The notes below the pieces were generated by a model, which searched no databases, had not been told where the DNA came from, and worked only from the letters and a program-made list of their open reading frames with translations. Below are positions 33,523 through 46,200 of a DNA stretch of 64,000 bases, piece by piece. The stretch's first letter is position 1, and the number at the start of each line of letters is the position of its first letter. Source of the stretch: Gonium pectorale (lineage: Eukaryota > Chlorophyta > Chlorophyceae > Chlamydomonadales > Volvocaceae). The position numbers were made by a program, and so were the translations under genes. The stretch is from contig LSYV01000022.1 of the NCBI GenBank assembly GCA_001584585.1, positions 91,364-155,363 on the forward strand. The letters run 5' to 3'.

Positions 33523-36500
33523 CTAGGCGTTGCCTGGCGTCCCGCCCACCACCGCCTCCGCCGGCCGCTTGACGCCGACTCGTGCGGCGGCGCCGCCGGG
33601 CGTCGGTCCCGCCGGCCCCGCCGACGCCTGGGCACCGCCATTGCCGGCGGTGGCGGGGCCTGCGGCGGCTGCGTCCACGCCGGCCGTCGCCGGCGGCACG
33701 CCGCCGGCCGCAGCCGCCTCACGCTCCGCGCATACCCGCCGGCTCTCTGCGGTTGCGAGACCCACGGCACTGGCTTTCAATGGCACATCATGGAGGACAC
33801 TACTGGGGCTAAACGCGAAAGTCACAGCGCGGGACTGCACATCACTTGCGGACAGGGACGCGCCCAGGCGCACCACACGCTCGGGTCCTCCTGATGTACG
33901 TTTTCGTTTTACCCACCCTCTCCTGCCGTCGTGTGCAGTGCCCACCCCCAGGGCCTCCAAGCCCCCCTCCCAACTAGTACACAGCTGCCCGACCCACCGG
34001 CGTAGTATTGCAGTGGCGCGGAGATGCCGACGTCCATCTCGGGCACCCGGTGGACGCCCTCAAAGGCCGCTGCGCAGGCGAGCTGGTAGTGGCCGGCACG
34101 CGCCTTGGACACCGCCTCCTCCACCTTGCTGCGGGCAGGCAGCAGCAAGCGCGTTCGAGAAGGGAGGGCAAGAGGATGGTGGCGGATGGTGGCGGATGGT
34201 GGCGGAGTGTGCTTAGGGCAGGGTCAGGGCGCGCGCAAGCCGACTCGCAGGCTTTGCCGGAGGTTTGGAATCTATCTGGTCGTGTGTATCGGGCGATGTG
34301 GGAAACGGGTAGTTTAGCAGCCAAGCATTGCGGTTCGGCCTTTCAGAGCTTCGTCGCTTTTGCCAGGTGTGGAGGGGGCCATCCGATGACCCCATACCGC
34401 ACGTCCCTCTTTCGCTTCCTTCTGCCATACGTCCCCCAGGCCCCACGCGCTACCGCTCGCGCCGCCGCAGTGCGTGCGGCTGAGCGCTGACTACCCCACC
34501 CGGCCGCAGCTCGCGCCCACGCGTTCAACCTCTCCGCCCACCCTGTCGTCGCAAACCCTGCACCCTCGTCCTGCTGCATCCCCCGCCCGGTTAGGGCCTC
34601 ACCGCTCGTCGCAGTTCAGGCGGCCGAGCGCCGCCCGCAGCGTGGTCTCGTCCAGCCGGCGGTACGGGCAGCCGTGGTGGTCGCCCGGGCCGCCGCTGAA
34701 GCCAACGATCGTCGGGCAGCTGCGGGGGGGGGATGGGGGGATACTCAGTCCGAGGATGGGGGGAGCGGCACAGCGTGACAGCGGGCGGGTTTTGGGTGCG
34801 CGGTGAGGGCCATGGAGGGAGTCGTAGTGGGAGACGGGGGGGGGGCAGCTTAAGGCGCTCGTTGCGGCAGGGCTGGCAGGAAAAGTCAGAGGTGACAGGA
34901 GGGAGGGGCAGCAGCAAACACTGGTTGCGGGCAGCAGCTCCGACAGGGCTCGTGAGCGCAGGGTGGGGAGGGGCAGAATGGACGCACATGAGCGACGGTC
35001 CGCCTGCGGGGGATGCGCGAGCCACGGGTGAGTGCCGAAGGGCAAGGCGTGCAAGGCGATGGAAGGAGCAGGAGGCGACGTGGTCCGTTGCAGGGAAGAG
35101 TTGAGGTGTGGCGGAGAAGTAGAGCGGGGAACGGGTCGCGGTGCGGCCGGAGTGCGTGCGGATGCGATGGAGGGTTGGCGCGAGAGCGGGCCCCTGCTAC
35201 CGAGCAGGCGGGAAGGCGAAGCGGTTGCGTTGGGCAGGGGAGGGGCCGCCCCGCGCCCCGCAGCCGGCGACCGGAGGAGCACAGCACGGCGACCACGGCT
35301 CGGAATTCCTGTACCTTGGCGGAAGCAAGCCTCCCCAGCTATACGGCCAGCCCCTCTCCCTCCTGAGACCCCGGACGTACAGGCCCACCACCGCGGGCCT
35401 GCCTCGTGCGGCAGAGTGCACATGGAGCAGGGGACCTGCGCAGCCATGCGCCCTTGCTGTGCGCTGTAAAGCACAGTAGGAAGCCTGGGCCTCCGAACTC
35501 GCTTTCCCAACCCCGGGTCCCCGCACCCACTTGTACGCCGTGTAGTCGGTGCGCTTGCCCTCGCGCCCGTAGTTGTGCCGGATGTTGTAGGCGTACTGCT
35601 TGTCGAAGGCCTCGCCGGTGGTGCGCGGCGCAAACTCGGAGCGCCAGAACAGCAGCGCCTCCTCCATGGGCAGCCCGATGCCCTGCGCACGCGTGGGTGT
35701 GGGTGTTACGTATGTGTGTGTTTGCTTGCTTTTTGTAGGATGTAAGATATGTATGCGTAACAGCGTGCTACTATCAAGGCGAGAAGGAAAAGAAACAGGC
35801 CAGCCGGCAGCGCATGTGTGCGTGAGCGTCTTCGTACAAGGGAGGCGGAGGATGAAGGGGAGCGGAGGGAGGGCGATTACGCAGAACACGTGGGTATGGG
35901 AGGATCAGGAGTTGCTAGCCTCAAAGGAGCGTTTCCCGTGGGCTGGCCACCGCCATAAGCCGCAGCGAAGCGAGCCGATCCAGTACCCGCTCTGTTAGGA
36001 ACGCCCAGCCGTCGTTGGACCTGTCCTTACCCTTCCCGCTGCCGGGGGAGCCTACCCCCAAGCTCACATGTGAGCCGCCACGTCCGGTGGACAACCTGGA
36101 AGTAGTTGTCACTTCATGCCGCCACACGCCTTTGGTGATGCTTCCCGACACACAAACCACAGACGCCGCGATCCCCAGCGAGGCAGCCAGCTCGAAGGCC
36201 CGGCCCACCCTGCGCCCCCACCCACCTTGAGGAAGAGCGTCAGCTGCTGGCGGCCCCCGTGGCGCAGGTGCCTCTCGGTGTGCAGCGCGGTCATGAGGTG
36301 CGACATGCACAGCGGGAAGTGGCGGGCTGACACCTGGTGCAGGTTGGCGGCGGAGACGTCACCGTAGCGGGTGGCCACTCCGCTGTAGTCCGCAACCAGG
36401 GACCTTTTTTGGAACAGGGCCAAGGGCCGAGGCAAGGGTTTGGGGCTTAGGACAACACACGGTTTCGGAGGACGGGGCAGGGAAGGACGCGGGAAGGGGG

Positions 36501-39500
36501 GAGCAGGGCAGGAAAGGCCAACATACCCAGTAAATTGCGCGCGTCAAAGGACGGGGGGCTAGAGGGCGGAGGCATGAAACCTGGACGAGGATCGACCAGG
36601 GAGCGGCGCCGGTTGGGCGGCCTTCGGCCGGGGCGCCGGCCTGTCAACTGTACTGTCGGCGGGGTGGACGGGGAGGCCTTAATTGTTGAACGCCCCAGGC
36701 GAACCAAGCATGCATGCCAACCCACCATACTGCGCCTCGTCGCCTTACCGCTCCGACGTGATGCGCCAGCGCCGGCTTTGTAACGTAGGGCAGCCGAACT
36801 GCAAGAGGCCGAGATGCCCCCTTGCTGGCGCCGCCTCCCGCCCTCGACCAATGCCCTTGCCCCACCCATGCCCTGCCCCCACCAATGCCCGACTCTCCGC
36901 CGATGGCCCGCATCCAGTCCCCCCTCATGGGCCCCCCCTACCTGTTGGCCAGCGAGGCAACCAACGGCTGCAGGCGCTGCTCCTCCTCCGCCGGGAACAT
37001 CTGCCGCCAGCGCCGGGCCATCTCGGACAGGCCCTGCCAGCGTGGAGTTGGGATAGCGGGCTCCTTTGATACAGACAAAGCGCATCTTGCCCGCAGCAGG
37101 AGAGGCTCGCGCTGTGAAGGCCGGCAACCGAGGCGGGACCCCCCGGGGCCGCAGCCCCGTTGCGTAACACAATGCTGTGCGCACCGCTCGGCGGACGTCC
37201 CGCCGAGGCCAACCAGTTGGACGAGGCTGGCCTGCAAGCTGCAAGCCGTAAGCTGCAGCCAGCGCTGTTGGCCCCACGCTGTTAACACCCCCACCTTGCT
37301 AACGCCCGTCCTGAACTCCGCCACCACCAGGGGCGCCAGTGCCTCCCGGCTGACGTAGGCCCAGCCGCCCCGCAGCAGCACCCGCCGGCCGGACACCAGC
37401 TCGGGGACGCGGGTCCAGGACACCTGCAGTTGGCGGTAGGGCAGCCGGACAGTTGGCGGTTGGCTGGTTGCGCCTGGGGCCAAGTCGCCATGACGGGAGG
37501 GTGTCGTACGCACGTCGTTGCGACAAATGCGCCCCATGGTGGCTATTGTGTCTGACCTGAACGCGAGGATGGCAGGCGTTCACCCTTCCACTCCCCTCCC
37601 CGCTGCCCATCGCCACTCTGCGGCTTTTTTACCCTTTCCCGTCCTCTCTTCAATCATGACCCGCTTTCCCCAGCTCTTCCCGCACTGTGATCTCCCAGCC
37701 GCAAACTCGCCTTGTAGAACTTGGTGGTCGTCGACGCGCGCGCGATCGCCTCGCGCGTCTCCAAGTTGGACCACATCACCTGAGCAGATCCGGCAGTTAG
37801 GCAGTTGAAAGGCTCACAGTTGGCATTTTGGTGCTTGGCAACGGCTGCCCTTGCAGCGTTCCTGCCCTGATGAGGCCACAGCCCCGGGTGCCCGCCCGAA
37901 GACAGGGCCCGCCGTCTGCGTCCCATGTCTCCTCCCCCCTAAAACCAATAAACTTGCAGTGCTTGGTTTCCTGGGCCCAGGCTAAGCCCTGCACCCTTGC
38001 GCCTTTCCCCATCGCACCAAACCAAACGTCAGGGAGTTCGTTGATTGTGGTTTTGCGCATGACCGACTGCCCTGTCGGCCATTTCGGCCGGAAAACGTGC
38101 CCAGCAACCCCCACCACCCAGTTTGGACACGTATCTCTGTGGTCAGCCGCTTTATACTTTTATACTTTTCTCGGTTTCCGCTTCCTCTCTCCTCCGGCGG
38201 CTCACCTTCGAGCCGCGCCCGCACCCCGCGGGCGTCGCCTCCCAAGCCAAGTTCCTTTGCTCTGATATGGACGGGTCTACGATTCCATACGCGACGGTCA
38301 CCGTTCAGCTTGCCTACAGACTGACTAACCCCCATCGCCCACGCCCCTCTACTGCCCGCATAGACTCCCATTTCCACACGCTGACATGCGCCTCAGACTT
38401 AACTACCGAGAAGGCTTTCCATCCCCGAGACCCCCACCTGCTTGATGTCCCCCATGACGACGCCGAGCTCATCGTCCGGCACGGGGCGGTACTGCGGAGC
38501 GTGGGCCGCCAGGAATTGCTCCTGCGGGGCACACAAGGGTGGGCGAGCTCCGAGGTTGAGGTAGAGCGCTGCCTAGTGCAAAAGCGCAGGTCTGGCCGGC
38601 CGAGAGGCTGGCGTTAGGTAGCGCTCGCAGCGAGGACCCCCGCCACTACGACACCCTGTTCTGCGAATGTCCCGCGAAGCTGTAGGTTCCTACCGCGCCG
38701 CCGTAGCACACCAGCAGCATGGCCCCACACGCAAGTCTGTGCTGGCGCGTAGTCCCCTAGACACAATGCGTTCTGCTCGGATCCCCTCCCCAGCACGCTC
38801 CGGCCACCTAGGCACTCACGTGCTCCTCCGGGCTGTAGGTTCCGAACTTTAGCCGAAAGAGCTCCGCCTCGGCCGCCAGAAACCATTTGCGCAGCTCGGG
38901 CGTGCGGCAGTAGGCCAGGCGCAGGACGTAGTGGGATATGAGGTCTGCGCGGATGTCCTCTTCGCGGGACGAGCCTGCTGCGCCAGAGGAGCCCAGCCCC
39001 GTGCCCTTCATGTGCTTTAACTTGAGCTGGTTGAGCTTGTCCTGTGGGGCGAGAACATGCGAGCAGAGGGGGTCGTTGCGGGAGCGGGCGTGTGGTCGGG
39101 GGCCGTGGAAGGGAAGGTAAGTGGTTGGGCGGGTGATGTTGCGGGGCGGCCAGGAGAGGGTAAGGGAGGAGCGGCATCTGAAGCGGAAAGTCATGCGCCT
39201 TGGTACCCATGCTTCCTGCCTATTTGCGGAGTCATTCGCCCCTCCCCATCCCAAGCAGCCCTTTGCATCGGCACCCCAGCACAGCGTGACCGTGCTGTGT
39301 CCCAAAACCCACCAGCAGCTCCTTCTCGGTCTTGTTGGGGTGGCGGAGCTTGTAAGCCTCCATCTCCTTGAGAACTGCAAGGCAGGTGCAGCACTGCTCT
39401 CCCTGTGCATGCCGGGTCAAATGCTATGCCCGCCAGGTTGGTACTTACCCGACAAGCGAGCCAGTGCCAGACGCTCAAACTCCTCCAGTGTGATGTTTTC

Positions 39501-39641
39501 GGAAGGCGGCGTGTTGTACATGCTGAGGTCACTGAGCATTCGGTCGCCATTCTTGTTGCTCAAGGTGCTTCCTGGCGCGCCGAGGCCCGATAAAGGCGTG
39601 AAGCTCACCGGGCCTGCTTTACCTGCTGTAAGCACTTGCAT
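33523..39641 (-). CDS. PRIM2: DNA primase large subunit (p58)
   Basis: Twelve exons, transcription order: 39641-39449, 39374-39313, 39041-38820, 38521-38438, 37779-37711, 37423-37295, 37033-36942, 36403-36226, 35682-35531, 34719-34603, 34128-33998, 33746-33523; about 550 residues. Landmarks in order: SENITLEEFERLALARL, DLISHYVLRLAYCRTPELRKW, VSWTRVPELVSGRRVLLRGG, EEEQRLQPLVASLAN, LRHGGRQQLTLFLK, GIGLPMEEALLFWRSEF, YAYNIRHNYGREGKRTDY, GDHHGCPYRR, GHYQLACAAAFE. All four [4Fe-4S] cysteines of the family are present (FPLCM, YNCPT, HGCPY, LACAA). The protein binds the primase catalytic subunit and passes RNA primers to polymerase alpha. All introns are GT-AG except the one after exon 5, a GC-AG intron. 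The last exon is an Ala/Gly/Pro-rich tail and the least certain. The start ATG at 39641 is the first in frame. Confidence 0.94.
34174..34203 (+). repeat. 10-bp triplicate (GGATGGTGGC) in PRIM2 intron 10
   Basis: Three perfect units in the intron between PRIM2 exons 10 and 11, just upstream of exon 11. Confidence 0.8.
37424..37710 (-). other. GC-AG intron of PRIM2
   Basis: Between FYK (exon 5, ends at 37711) and VSWTRVPEL (exon 6, starts at 37423) the donor reads AAG|GCGAGT and the acceptor CTGCAG. No GT lies at the boundary that would keep the conserved reading, so this is a non-canonical GC-AG intron with an otherwise strong donor. Confidence 0.8.
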
Positions 39642-40172
39642 TTTACAGAATCGGGGCGACCAAGTCAGACACGATTCAACTCCTCAAGGTGTATACGTTA
39701 ACTACAAGACATGTATAGAAGCCCAATGAACGCGTCAAAGTCCGACAAGAACCAAGGCCCTCTCGTTGGAACTCGATTCCCGCCCAACTTGGCAATGCTC
39801 GTCCAAGTGCAAGCCACGCCAGGTAGCCGTCTCTCCAGTTGGTTGTTGCAGTTTGTCTCCCCATCATATAATCGTCCCCTCAAATGCTGATAACTGTTTC
39901 CCTACTAGGCTCGAGATGGCTCGAGGGACTAGGTCTGCATCTCAGAAGGGGTCGCCCACGGCCGCCATGGACACCCGGAAGCCGTATCCCGCTTTAGTCC
40001 CCCCCCTGTCCCGAAGTAGAGCAGGCATCCTGCCCTGGTGTCTGAATCAGGTCATCCAGCCTCAGCCCCTTGTCACCACATTGTTTGGCAACGCCAGGAA
40101 ACGCTGCGTGCCACCGTCGGTGCCCGTTTGCTCGACTCCGTCGCCCGCCATGCTTTGTGCCTGGCGCCCTTT

Positions 40173-40200
40173 TAGAAATGTCACACCTTTGCGTGTGTAT
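40173..40200 (+). repeat. dispersed repeat B, short copy
   Basis: TAGAAATGTCACACC-TTTG-CGTGTGTAT holds the hairpin core (CACACC / GTGTG) of the family, preceded by GGCGCCCTT like the copy at 40856. The 3' T-rich part is absent. Confidence 0.55.
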
Positions 40201-40855
40201 TCACATTAACAAATGTATGGTCACGTGGACAGGTAGGATAGACATGGATAGACGCAGACGCAGATTGAGTGCCTGATGTGCTAGGCTTTGCCCACGGGTT
40301 TGCCGTACGTTTGAGACAACACTCAGGACCAGTAACTCGATGCATCATGGTGGTAAGGCGATCCAACGGCAGTCTCAAGTCGACCTGCATGGATAGAGCT
40401 GATGCCAATACATGTACGACACGGACCGTTCAAGTGCTAGATGGGTTAGCGCATCATCCGTGGCTGTTTGTGGCAGATTTAGGGTTAGCTCAGCCCCCGG
40501 CGCCAGGAGGAGGGAGGGGCATCGTCCCCCGCTTAGCCGCCCTTCGTTGCCCGCGAAGCAATCCCGCCGCCATCACTACAACGAAGACCTCGGACCATGG
40601 GGAAGCTCTTTTTTTCAGACGGCCGCCCGGGCCGCGCGTGCGCTGTGTAGGCTTTGAAAGCAGCTCAAAGTAATCTCTCCGACCTGCTGGCCGAGGGGCT
40701 TACGGCCGGCACTGGGCAGCTTGAGGTGCCCCTATGCACATCTGCTCGGTTAGGTCACACTGGCCCAGAAGTAAGGGAACTGAAGGCCTCAGCACTCCGC
40801 AGCACATCGCTTGGCACCACTGGACGCTCCACTGGAGCACCACTCGGCGCCCTGC

Positions 40856-40925
40856 TGGAAACATCACACCCCCGGGCGTGTATGTCCGCAGAGGTTGCCT
40901 TCCCCGTTTCTGGTTCTCTTTTTTG
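40856..40925 (+). repeat. dispersed repeat B, longer copy
   Basis: GGAAACATCACACCCCCGGG then CGTGTATGTCCGCAGAGG, followed by TTGCCTTCC and TTCTCTTTTTTGTTTACTGG. The hairpin core and the pyrimidine-rich tail are both present, as in the minus-strand copy near 57300. Confidence 0.65.
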
Positions 40926-43275
40926 TTTACTGGACACCCGCTGCCAACCGCTGCAGTGTGGGGCAGTACTGCACCGTGTGCATGTGTCTGACGTTGAACC
41001 TTCCCGTAAGGCCAGACAGGGTTCGGTTATGGATTGGGCGTGGCGCGCTCCCACCAGACAACCAAAAATACCGTGCCCTTGCAACATAGTACTCCCGCGT
41101 GCAGCCCGCTTGCGCTAGCCTGTCACTGTCACAAGCGTACAACAGGGCCATCAACCATCGCCGGCCAGCCGGTTAACCCGGACCTAGCTCATGTAGCCTC
41201 TGCGCACCTGCTCCCCGGCGAGCGGCCAAACCGCCCCAAGAAGTTATCCGCATCCACCCACTTCACAAACTCACGAGGAAGATGACACGCTACTACATAC
41301 ATCGATGCCCATACTATCAGTCCACAGGCCTGGCCTCCAGAATGCCCAATACGTTGGCAGCCACACCGCACCCAGCCACCCCTGCACCCGGCAATGCACA
41401 CGTACCGAATCAATACCAGGCGATCGTCCGAAAGAGCTGTAGTATGCACTGTGTGCATTCACCTCCTGCGTCCTGACATGTCCATTACCGGCTGGAGTGA
41501 AGGAGTCACGCGGCTAGCTCAAGTCTTTTTTTTATGTCCAAACCGCCGTTCTGGTGCGCCAACCGCACCGGACGGCGTCACGCCATCAATCACCTGCCGA
41601 GTTCGTCAGCCCGGAGGGCACATACAGCAAAGGTGAGTGCTCCAGTGCAGAGTCTGCACAAGCAACATAAGGCCCATGCGACATGCAGGCCTGCAAGCTC
41701 CAGCCGTCAATGGCGCCGTCTCGGCAGGGCGCATCGGCAAGAGCAAGGTGTCGTAGCCAGTTCTTGCAACAGTGACAGCCGCAATGACACTTTCCTCAAT
41801 TGCAGACACGGGCCCAGCCCGCCAGCGCTGACCGCCTCCATTGCCGGCAAACGTACATAGCGCATTCACACACTTCCCGACATGAAGTTAAGTATTTTAT
41901 ACAGGAATGAGGAGTGATAATACTTCAGAAGTCCTGTTTCGCAAGCCAACGCCGCTGCAAATTGCTTGCAGCACGGGGCAACCGGCAAGTGGGGCGTGGG
42001 GCGGCCGTGTCTGTGTCGGGGCAGCCGCACGTCGCGTGGGCAGGCGTGGGCACCCCCTTGTCTTGATAGCGCCCAGGAACCGAAAGCCTGCCCAGCCTTT
42101 CCAGAAGCGGCCGCCTTATACATAACTGGCGGTCTAATCACGTCAGGCACATGAAGCAAGGATAATAAGGATACCAAGCTAAGGGCGCAAAATCAGGCCG
42201 CCCCAAGGCTCCAGAAGGCAGTGATGTGTGCGTCAGCCGCATGGAGTACAGCTACGGCGCCAAGGCGCATGCCGACGAGGCATCTCTGCGTGCCGCCGCA
42301 CCGGCACGGCCGCACCTTCCCAGCGCGGCGCGTCATCCCAGCGCGTGCCCCTACCAGCCTCACCGCGCCCGTCAGCTGGATGCAGTGGGGGCCTCTTGCA
42401 GCCTCCCAACCTGCCCCAGCCTTTCCAAACGGCTTCGACATATCGAGCAGCGCACGCCCACGCAGTCACGCGCCGCGTCCGTGCGGTAATGGTGCAAAAG
42501 GGCAGAGGGAGTACGGTACAGTAACTCAACACAGTGGGCTTGAAGGAGAGGGCGGGTGCGCATGCACGAGCCCTGGACGACGAACACCGTCAACGTAAGC
42601 ATAACCAAGGTAATCTGCTAGATCCATTCTAGGCCGCCCGCAGCCAGTAGCCCTCGCCATGATGCCACCACCACCACCGATACCGCCACAATAAGGGAGT
42701 CCAGCTCATCGCTGACATGGCCAGAGCCCGGTTCGCACCAATTGGGCCCTCCACGCATACGGTCAGCCCCCCTTCCCGCTCGGCGCCATCGTCTTCAGTG
42801 CCCCCAAAAACATGCGCCCACACCGCGTGCCAGAAGGGGCGCCACCTGCCCCTCCTCTCACACCTAGGTAGAGACGGCAAGCACAAGCATCTCTCTTCTC
42901 CCAACACATTATTCGCATTCCACCCATGGACCTTACCCGCATCGTCAACGGACGTGGAACCTGCCGCTCCTCGTGCATGTGCCAGCGAGGCCCCCGCCGC
43001 ACCGCAGGCCTGGCCGCAGCCCTGCCTCAGACCCTGCCAGAACACACCCTCCCGCCTGCAGCCCAATCTGCGCGCCAACCAGCCCCCGCCGCAGCCTATG
43101 CCGCCTTGAGGTGGCAGACGCAGCCCCAAACCCCTCACACCCGCACCGCGGACCGTTTGCCGCAGTGAGTCCCTCTACCTGCTGCCGCCTCCGCCTGCGC
43201 CGCCGCAGCTCGCTCCCCAGCGCGCTCCGCTCCGCCCCATGCTCGGTAGCCCCAACTCACCCAGCGCCAGCAGCT

Positions 43276-46200
43276 TCAAATATCCAGCGTCTGCTTAACC
43301 ACTTGCAGTGCCTTCTTGTGTATTGACGGCATGGCCCCCACGCCCATGTGGACGTCCTCCCCTGACACCGACGTCACGGGCGAAGATGCCGCGTCCTCCA
43401 GCCCACCCGTGCTGCTCAGGCGTCCAGCGCGCATTGCCAACGCCGACGGCGGCGCCGGCGGCCCGCCTGCTTGCGCCTGGCGGCTCGCCATGACAGTCAT
43501 CCCGAGGGCCGGAGAGCTCGGGCCGCTGCCCGGCGCCGCCGTGGCACCGGCGGGGGCGCTGCCGCTGCCGCTGCCGCTCGTGCTGCCGGGTTTGGGCTTG
43601 TTGTTCGCCTTGCGGGGGCTGACGGCGCCACCCCAGGGCCGGCTCTCATGCTGCCCGCCCACCGCCTCGGAGCCGCCCAGCGTGTGCAGCCGCAGCCCCA
43701 GGGGGCCGGTTTCGCCGTGGTGTGTAAGGCTGTTTGCGGGCATCGAGGTGCGGCGGGCGCGGCTGGCGCTGGTGGGCCGCAGCGGCCCTGCCGAGGGCTT
43801 GACGGAGTGGAGGACCGACAGCAAGGCATCGGTGACCGGGACCACCGGCTGCGCCGGCGGCGACTGCGGGGAAGGAGGCGGCGGGGCGCGGCGGCTAAAG
43901 AGCGGCGTCGGTGTCGGCGCGGCAGCGGCGGCGGGCGCCGCGGCGCCGCCGTAGCGTGCGGAGGTAGGGCGCGGCAGGGGGCCACCGCTGGGCGCAGTGT
44001 CGGACTCCTCCCGGACCATGAACGACGCGGAGCCCGCGGCACCCAATCGGTTGCGTGCGTTGCGCGACGGCGACGCCTGCCGCTGTAGCTGCGGCGGCGG
44101 CAAGGCGGGCTCGGCGGCGAAGGGCGCCGGCTCGTGGCGCGTGGGTGGCGGGCTGTCCACCCACGCCCGCGCCTGCGCGCTGGTGTCGCTCTTCCGAACA
44201 TCCGAATCCACAGGGTCGCCGCCTTCTTGGGGGGTCGGTGGATCCCGGCCGGCCCTAAGGACCAAAGTTTCGGGCAGCTCGATGGAGGCGTGGGCGTACT
44301 GCAGCGCCTGCGAGGCGCGGCTGTTGATGCTCATCCGCCGGTGCTGGCGCGGGCTCAGCAGAGGGCCAGGCGGCGACGGGGTCCCGGCCGGCGGCTCCGG
44401 AGCCGCGCTGGCATGGTCCGGCAAAAAGGACGGCGAGGACGCGAGCGGGAAGGGCGGCGAGCTCGCCGCGTGCGACGCGGCGACGGCCTCGCCGCCCTCC
44501 CCGTCCACTTCGCTGCTAACGGTGGTCTGCAGCGACGGCGGCGGCGGCCTGGGGCCGCTCGGCGGCGTCCGGCTGGCGCTCCCCAGCCGCTGCAGCGGCG
44601 CCTTCATTTGCGATACGGCGACCGGCGATAGCAGGGCCGGGGCCGGCGACGAGGGCCGCGACACGGGCCGTGACCCTGGCCGGGATCCCGAGTCACCGGA
44701 GCCCGGCGCCAGCATCGCGCGGGTGGGCTGCGCAGGGCTGCCACTGCCGCCGGCGCTCTGGTTGCTGCTGCGCTCATCGTCCAGCAGGCAGTCGGCGCCG
44801 CCGGCCGTGGCGGCGACGACGTCCGCAACCGGCACCGCCCCTGACGTGGATGCGTCGCGCCGCAGCCGCCCCGACATGCTAGATACCGACGTCCGTGTCG
44901 GCGGTGGCTGCAGCTGCGGCGACCCCAGGCCAGGCGGCAGTGCAGACCGCACCGGCGAGTCGGCGCTGCTCTGCAGCAGGCCGCGGTTACCGCGGACGAG
45001 GCGCGAGCCGACCGAAGGCCGCCCGTCCAGCGGCGGCGGCGGCGTGGGTGTGAGGCCGTTGTGGGCACCGTTTGCAGACACCGCGGAGCGCGACGGGGGT
45101 TCCCCGTCCGTGTCGTCCCCGCGCGCCGCGCCCTCTAGGAGACCGTTGGCGGAGCTGCGCGTGAGAGACTCCATTGGGAGGCTCCGTCTCGCCCCCAGCA
45201 CCAGCACCGAGGAGCGCCGGGAGGATAGAGCCTCGATAGACGGCGCTGTTGAAGGTTGCGGTTCTGACAGCTGCGGCTGCGGAGAAGGCGGCGCCGGCGG
45301 CGGCGTCGGGTCCTGCGGCGCTATCGCCTCCTGCAGGGGCGGCGGCGCGGCGTGGTGGTAGCCGCCGGGACCACCGCGGCTGCTGCCGCCGGCACCGGCG
45401 CCGCCGCTGCCGCCGCTGCCACGCTGGTTGTGCGACTTGCGCTGCTGGACGCTGTGGCGGGGCGAGCCGCCGGGCGACTGCTGGGCAGCCCCTCCGGGCG
45501 CCGCAGCGCCGATGCTTCCCACCATGCCGAACGCCCTCCCGGTGTTGCTCGAGTGTGCCGCCGCGTCCGACGCGACGACGCGCGCCGCAGCCGCGTTGAT
45601 GGCCATGCTCCTGAAGCCGCCCATGGCATCCTCGTCCGCTAGGGCACGGAAGCCCGTGCCCAGGTGCAGGCCGAAACCATCCCCCGCCGCCATAACACCT
45701 CCCGGACCGAGCCCCGACGGCGACGGCTCAGCGGACGAGGCGGCGTCGGCTTCCTCCTCCGCGCCATCTGGGTCGGCCCCGTACTGACCCACGGGCCTGA
45801 GCAGCGACGGATCCACCTCCTCGTCCTCCTCCTCCTCTCCGGCCTCGCCGTTCCGCCTGCGCGCCGCCTGCTGCTGCTGGATGAGGTGGAACAGGTTCAC
45901 CGTGTACCTCGGCACACCCGGTGGCACCGGCATAGGCCCGAGGGGCCCTGTTCCGGGCACCGCCGCGTCGCCCTGACCGTCGTACAACGCCGGCTCCAGG
46001 CCACTGCCAGAGGCCCCCCGCCGCGGCCGCAGGCCGCTGGTCTGCCGCCCCACGGCACCGGCAGCCGCGCTGGCGCCGACGCTGCCGGCGCCCGCGCTGC
46101 CGCCGCCGCTTGTACCGGACGAATCCCCCAAGCTGCGCTGTGAAGTCCCGCCCATCGCGCCAAAGGAGCCGCCCGGCGCGGAGGCGCGCGGCGCGCGGCG

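Larger units (their letters stand above)
39642..43275. other. intergenic region between PRIM2 and the disordered-protein gene
   Basis: This is 3.6 kb containing two copies of dispersed repeat B (40173-40200 and 40856-40925). Otherwise I see no conserved coding. The PRIM2 promoter must lie in its left part. A Trp/Gly-rich minus-strand open frame at 42629-43138 has no domain. Confidence 0.45.

Noticed and set aside
43997..45361. 454-codon + strand open frame
   Set aside because: It is wholly inside and antisense to the 1,059-codon minus-strand exon, which has a splice-consistent partner. I kept only the minus strand, but note it as the main alternative.
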